NCBI GenBank assembly: GCA_050255815.1
Contig: JBLMVJ010000040.1
Location: 1-22,768, forward strand
Length of the DNA stretch: 22,768 nucleotides
Direction of reading: 5' to 3'
From: JAGORM01 sp050255815
GTDB lineage: Bacteria > Patescibacteriota > Microgenomatia > Levybacterales > GWA1-39-11
The translations under genes were made by a program, and so were the position numbers. Positions 21,965 to 22,768 of this stretch are shown in pieces. The notes below the pieces were generated by a model that saw only the letters and a program-made list of their open reading frames with translations, made no database searches and was not told the origin of the DNA. Numbering within the stretch: the first letter of the stretch is position 1; each line of letters starts with the position of its first letter.

Positions 21965-22768
21965 TTATTTAAAAGAAATTGTTGTAATTAGCTGGTTAAA
22001 ATAGGTTGCACCATTTGCAGTATCCAGCTCTGGAAAGAACCTGATAACATTGGTTTTTCCATCAAGAACATACAGTTCATAATATTGGTTTCCCGGAAAG
22101 TTAGAGTAGGCCACCATACGCTCATATGCTTGATAACCACTCACTAATTTAGGCCCCCCCGACAATACGCTTACCGTACCCATATTTACCCCCTCCAGTG
22201 TCACAGGCTGGCTGGCTTGTGCCGCCAGTGAGTTCAAGAGGCCGCTCACAGACGCAATTCCAACTTCATCATATCTGTTTATAAGAAACGCATACTGGTT
22301 TTTAATATTTGTAGTAGGCAAAGATCCGGAAGGCGTAAAATTCTGGACGTGCAAGTTGGGAGCTCCGGAGGTAGCAGATAAGTCAACAAACCATGTAGGC
22401 GGATAGTAAAAAGACATATTAACCGCAGAAAAGTTGTATTGGAGCCAGCCTGCCGGAATAGATGCAACAGGGGCAGGCGAAATAAACGTAGGTGTTGGAG
22501 TGGCAGTGGGGGTTACCGCCAGGGTAGGTGTAGGGGTATCCGTAGGGGTAACCAATGGAGCAGCTCCTATGGTATTTGTCTGCGCAACCTTTGGGACAGG
22601 CTTTGGAGCTAAAAGAATAGTCGCCATAGCGTACGTTCCTCCTACCCCTACCAGTAAGATTGCAAGAACTATTCCTACCGGTGCAAGATACGGTTTTATG
22701 GAAGTTGGCAGGTTGATATGGAAGCTGTCAATAATATTTTTTTTGGGAGGCGGGTGGACAATAGGAGC
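21965..22768 (-). CDS. Membrane-anchored protein with Pro/Thr linker and PsbP-like domain, N-terminus outside the window
   Basis: An internal ATG at 22627 is not the start: the frame is open for 47 more codons to the right edge, so the gene is partial. The visible part begins with a short cytoplasmic segment (IVHPPPKKNIIDSF). A membrane helix follows (PYLAPVGIVLAILLVGVGG). A Pro/Thr-rich stalk with TPTPT repeats comes next. The C-terminal extracytoplasmic domain of about 150 residues opens WLQYNFSAVNMSFYYPPTW. The 'F.I.YP..W' pattern recalls PsbP-like small domains found on bacterial surface proteins, but this is a loose match. No catalytic motif is visible. It is followed after one base by the PEP-synthase-like gene (TAA, T, ATG), so the two are co-transcribed. 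Confidence 0.78.
   Translation of the reverse strand, partial: APIVHPPPKKNIIDSFHINLPTSIKPYLAPVGIVLAILLVGVGGTYAMATILLAPKPVPKVAQTNTIGAAPLVTPTDTPTPTLAVTPTATPTPTFISPAPVASIPAGWLQYNFSAVNMSFYYPPTWFVDLSATSGAPNLHVQNFTPSGSLPTTNIKNQYAFLINRYDEVGIASVSGLLNSLAAQASQPVTLEGVNMGTVSVLSGGPKLVSGYQAYERMVAYSNFPGNQYYELYVLDGKTNVIRFFPELDTANGATYFNQLITTISFK

Noticed and set aside
22465..22627. ATG at 22627 as the start of the PsbP-like protein
   Set aside because: The frame stays open to the window edge and adds a membrane helix and cytoplasmic tail that make sense of the stalk.
1..22768. Recoded TGA (Gracilibacteria-type code)
   Set aside because: TGA ends uvrA, uvrC, both giant genes and the deacetylase at positions that fit family ends.

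Overview
The window reads as a chromosomal segment of a Candidate Phyla Radiation (Patescibacteria) bacterium, most likely Microgenomates-like. This is inferred from gene style: very large secreted repeat proteins of a CPR type, tight gene packing with many 4-base overlaps, intergenic gaps filled with short degenerate word repeats, and standard use of TGA as a stop codon, which argues against Gracilibacteria/Absconditabacteria. No rRNA, tRNA, CRISPR array, IS element or phage gene was recognised.

Layout. (1) Bases 1-215 hold the 5' part of a small holin-like membrane protein gene. (2) Bases 336-6278, minus strand, carry uvrA, then a secreted transglutaminase-like protein, then uvrC, all overlapping. 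UvrC lacks its usual C-terminal HhH domain. (3) 6279-6765 is the largest gap; it holds a likely uvrA promoter and several repeat elements. (4) 6766-13824, minus strand, encodes two giant secreted proteins: a 926-residue repeat protein with an exact 270-bp internal period, and a 1381-residue protein with a duplicated Asp-box module. Both end in the same arginine-glycine motif. (5) 13971-15615 is a three-gene operon: a 113-residue unknown, a PIG-L/LmbE-type deacetylase and a Crp/Fnr-family regulator. (6) uvrB and lexA are divergent around 17796-17982. (7) dedA and rsmI diverge from abutting start codons at 19263/19264. (8) 19939-22768, minus strand, holds a PEP-synthase-like protein that appears to have lost its catalytic residues, preceded by a membrane-anchored protein whose gene runs off the right edge.

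How the genes fit together. All three nucleotide-excision-repair subunits and lexA lie within about 18 kb. The most coherent new signal is a candidate Crp-type regulon. Three palindromes of the form GTGATT-N4-TCAC, all in the same orientation relative to the downstream gene, sit in front of the 926-residue gene, the 1381-residue gene and the operon that encodes the Crp-family protein. That protein has an Arg-Glu...Arg recognition helix like E. coli CRP, the arrangement that reads GTGA half-sites. The two secreted targets also share an N-terminal membrane segment and the C-terminal RG motif. This suggests a self-regulated switch controlling two surface proteins, possibly with a carbohydrate deacetylase. 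The function of the surface proteins and the ligand of the regulator are unknown.
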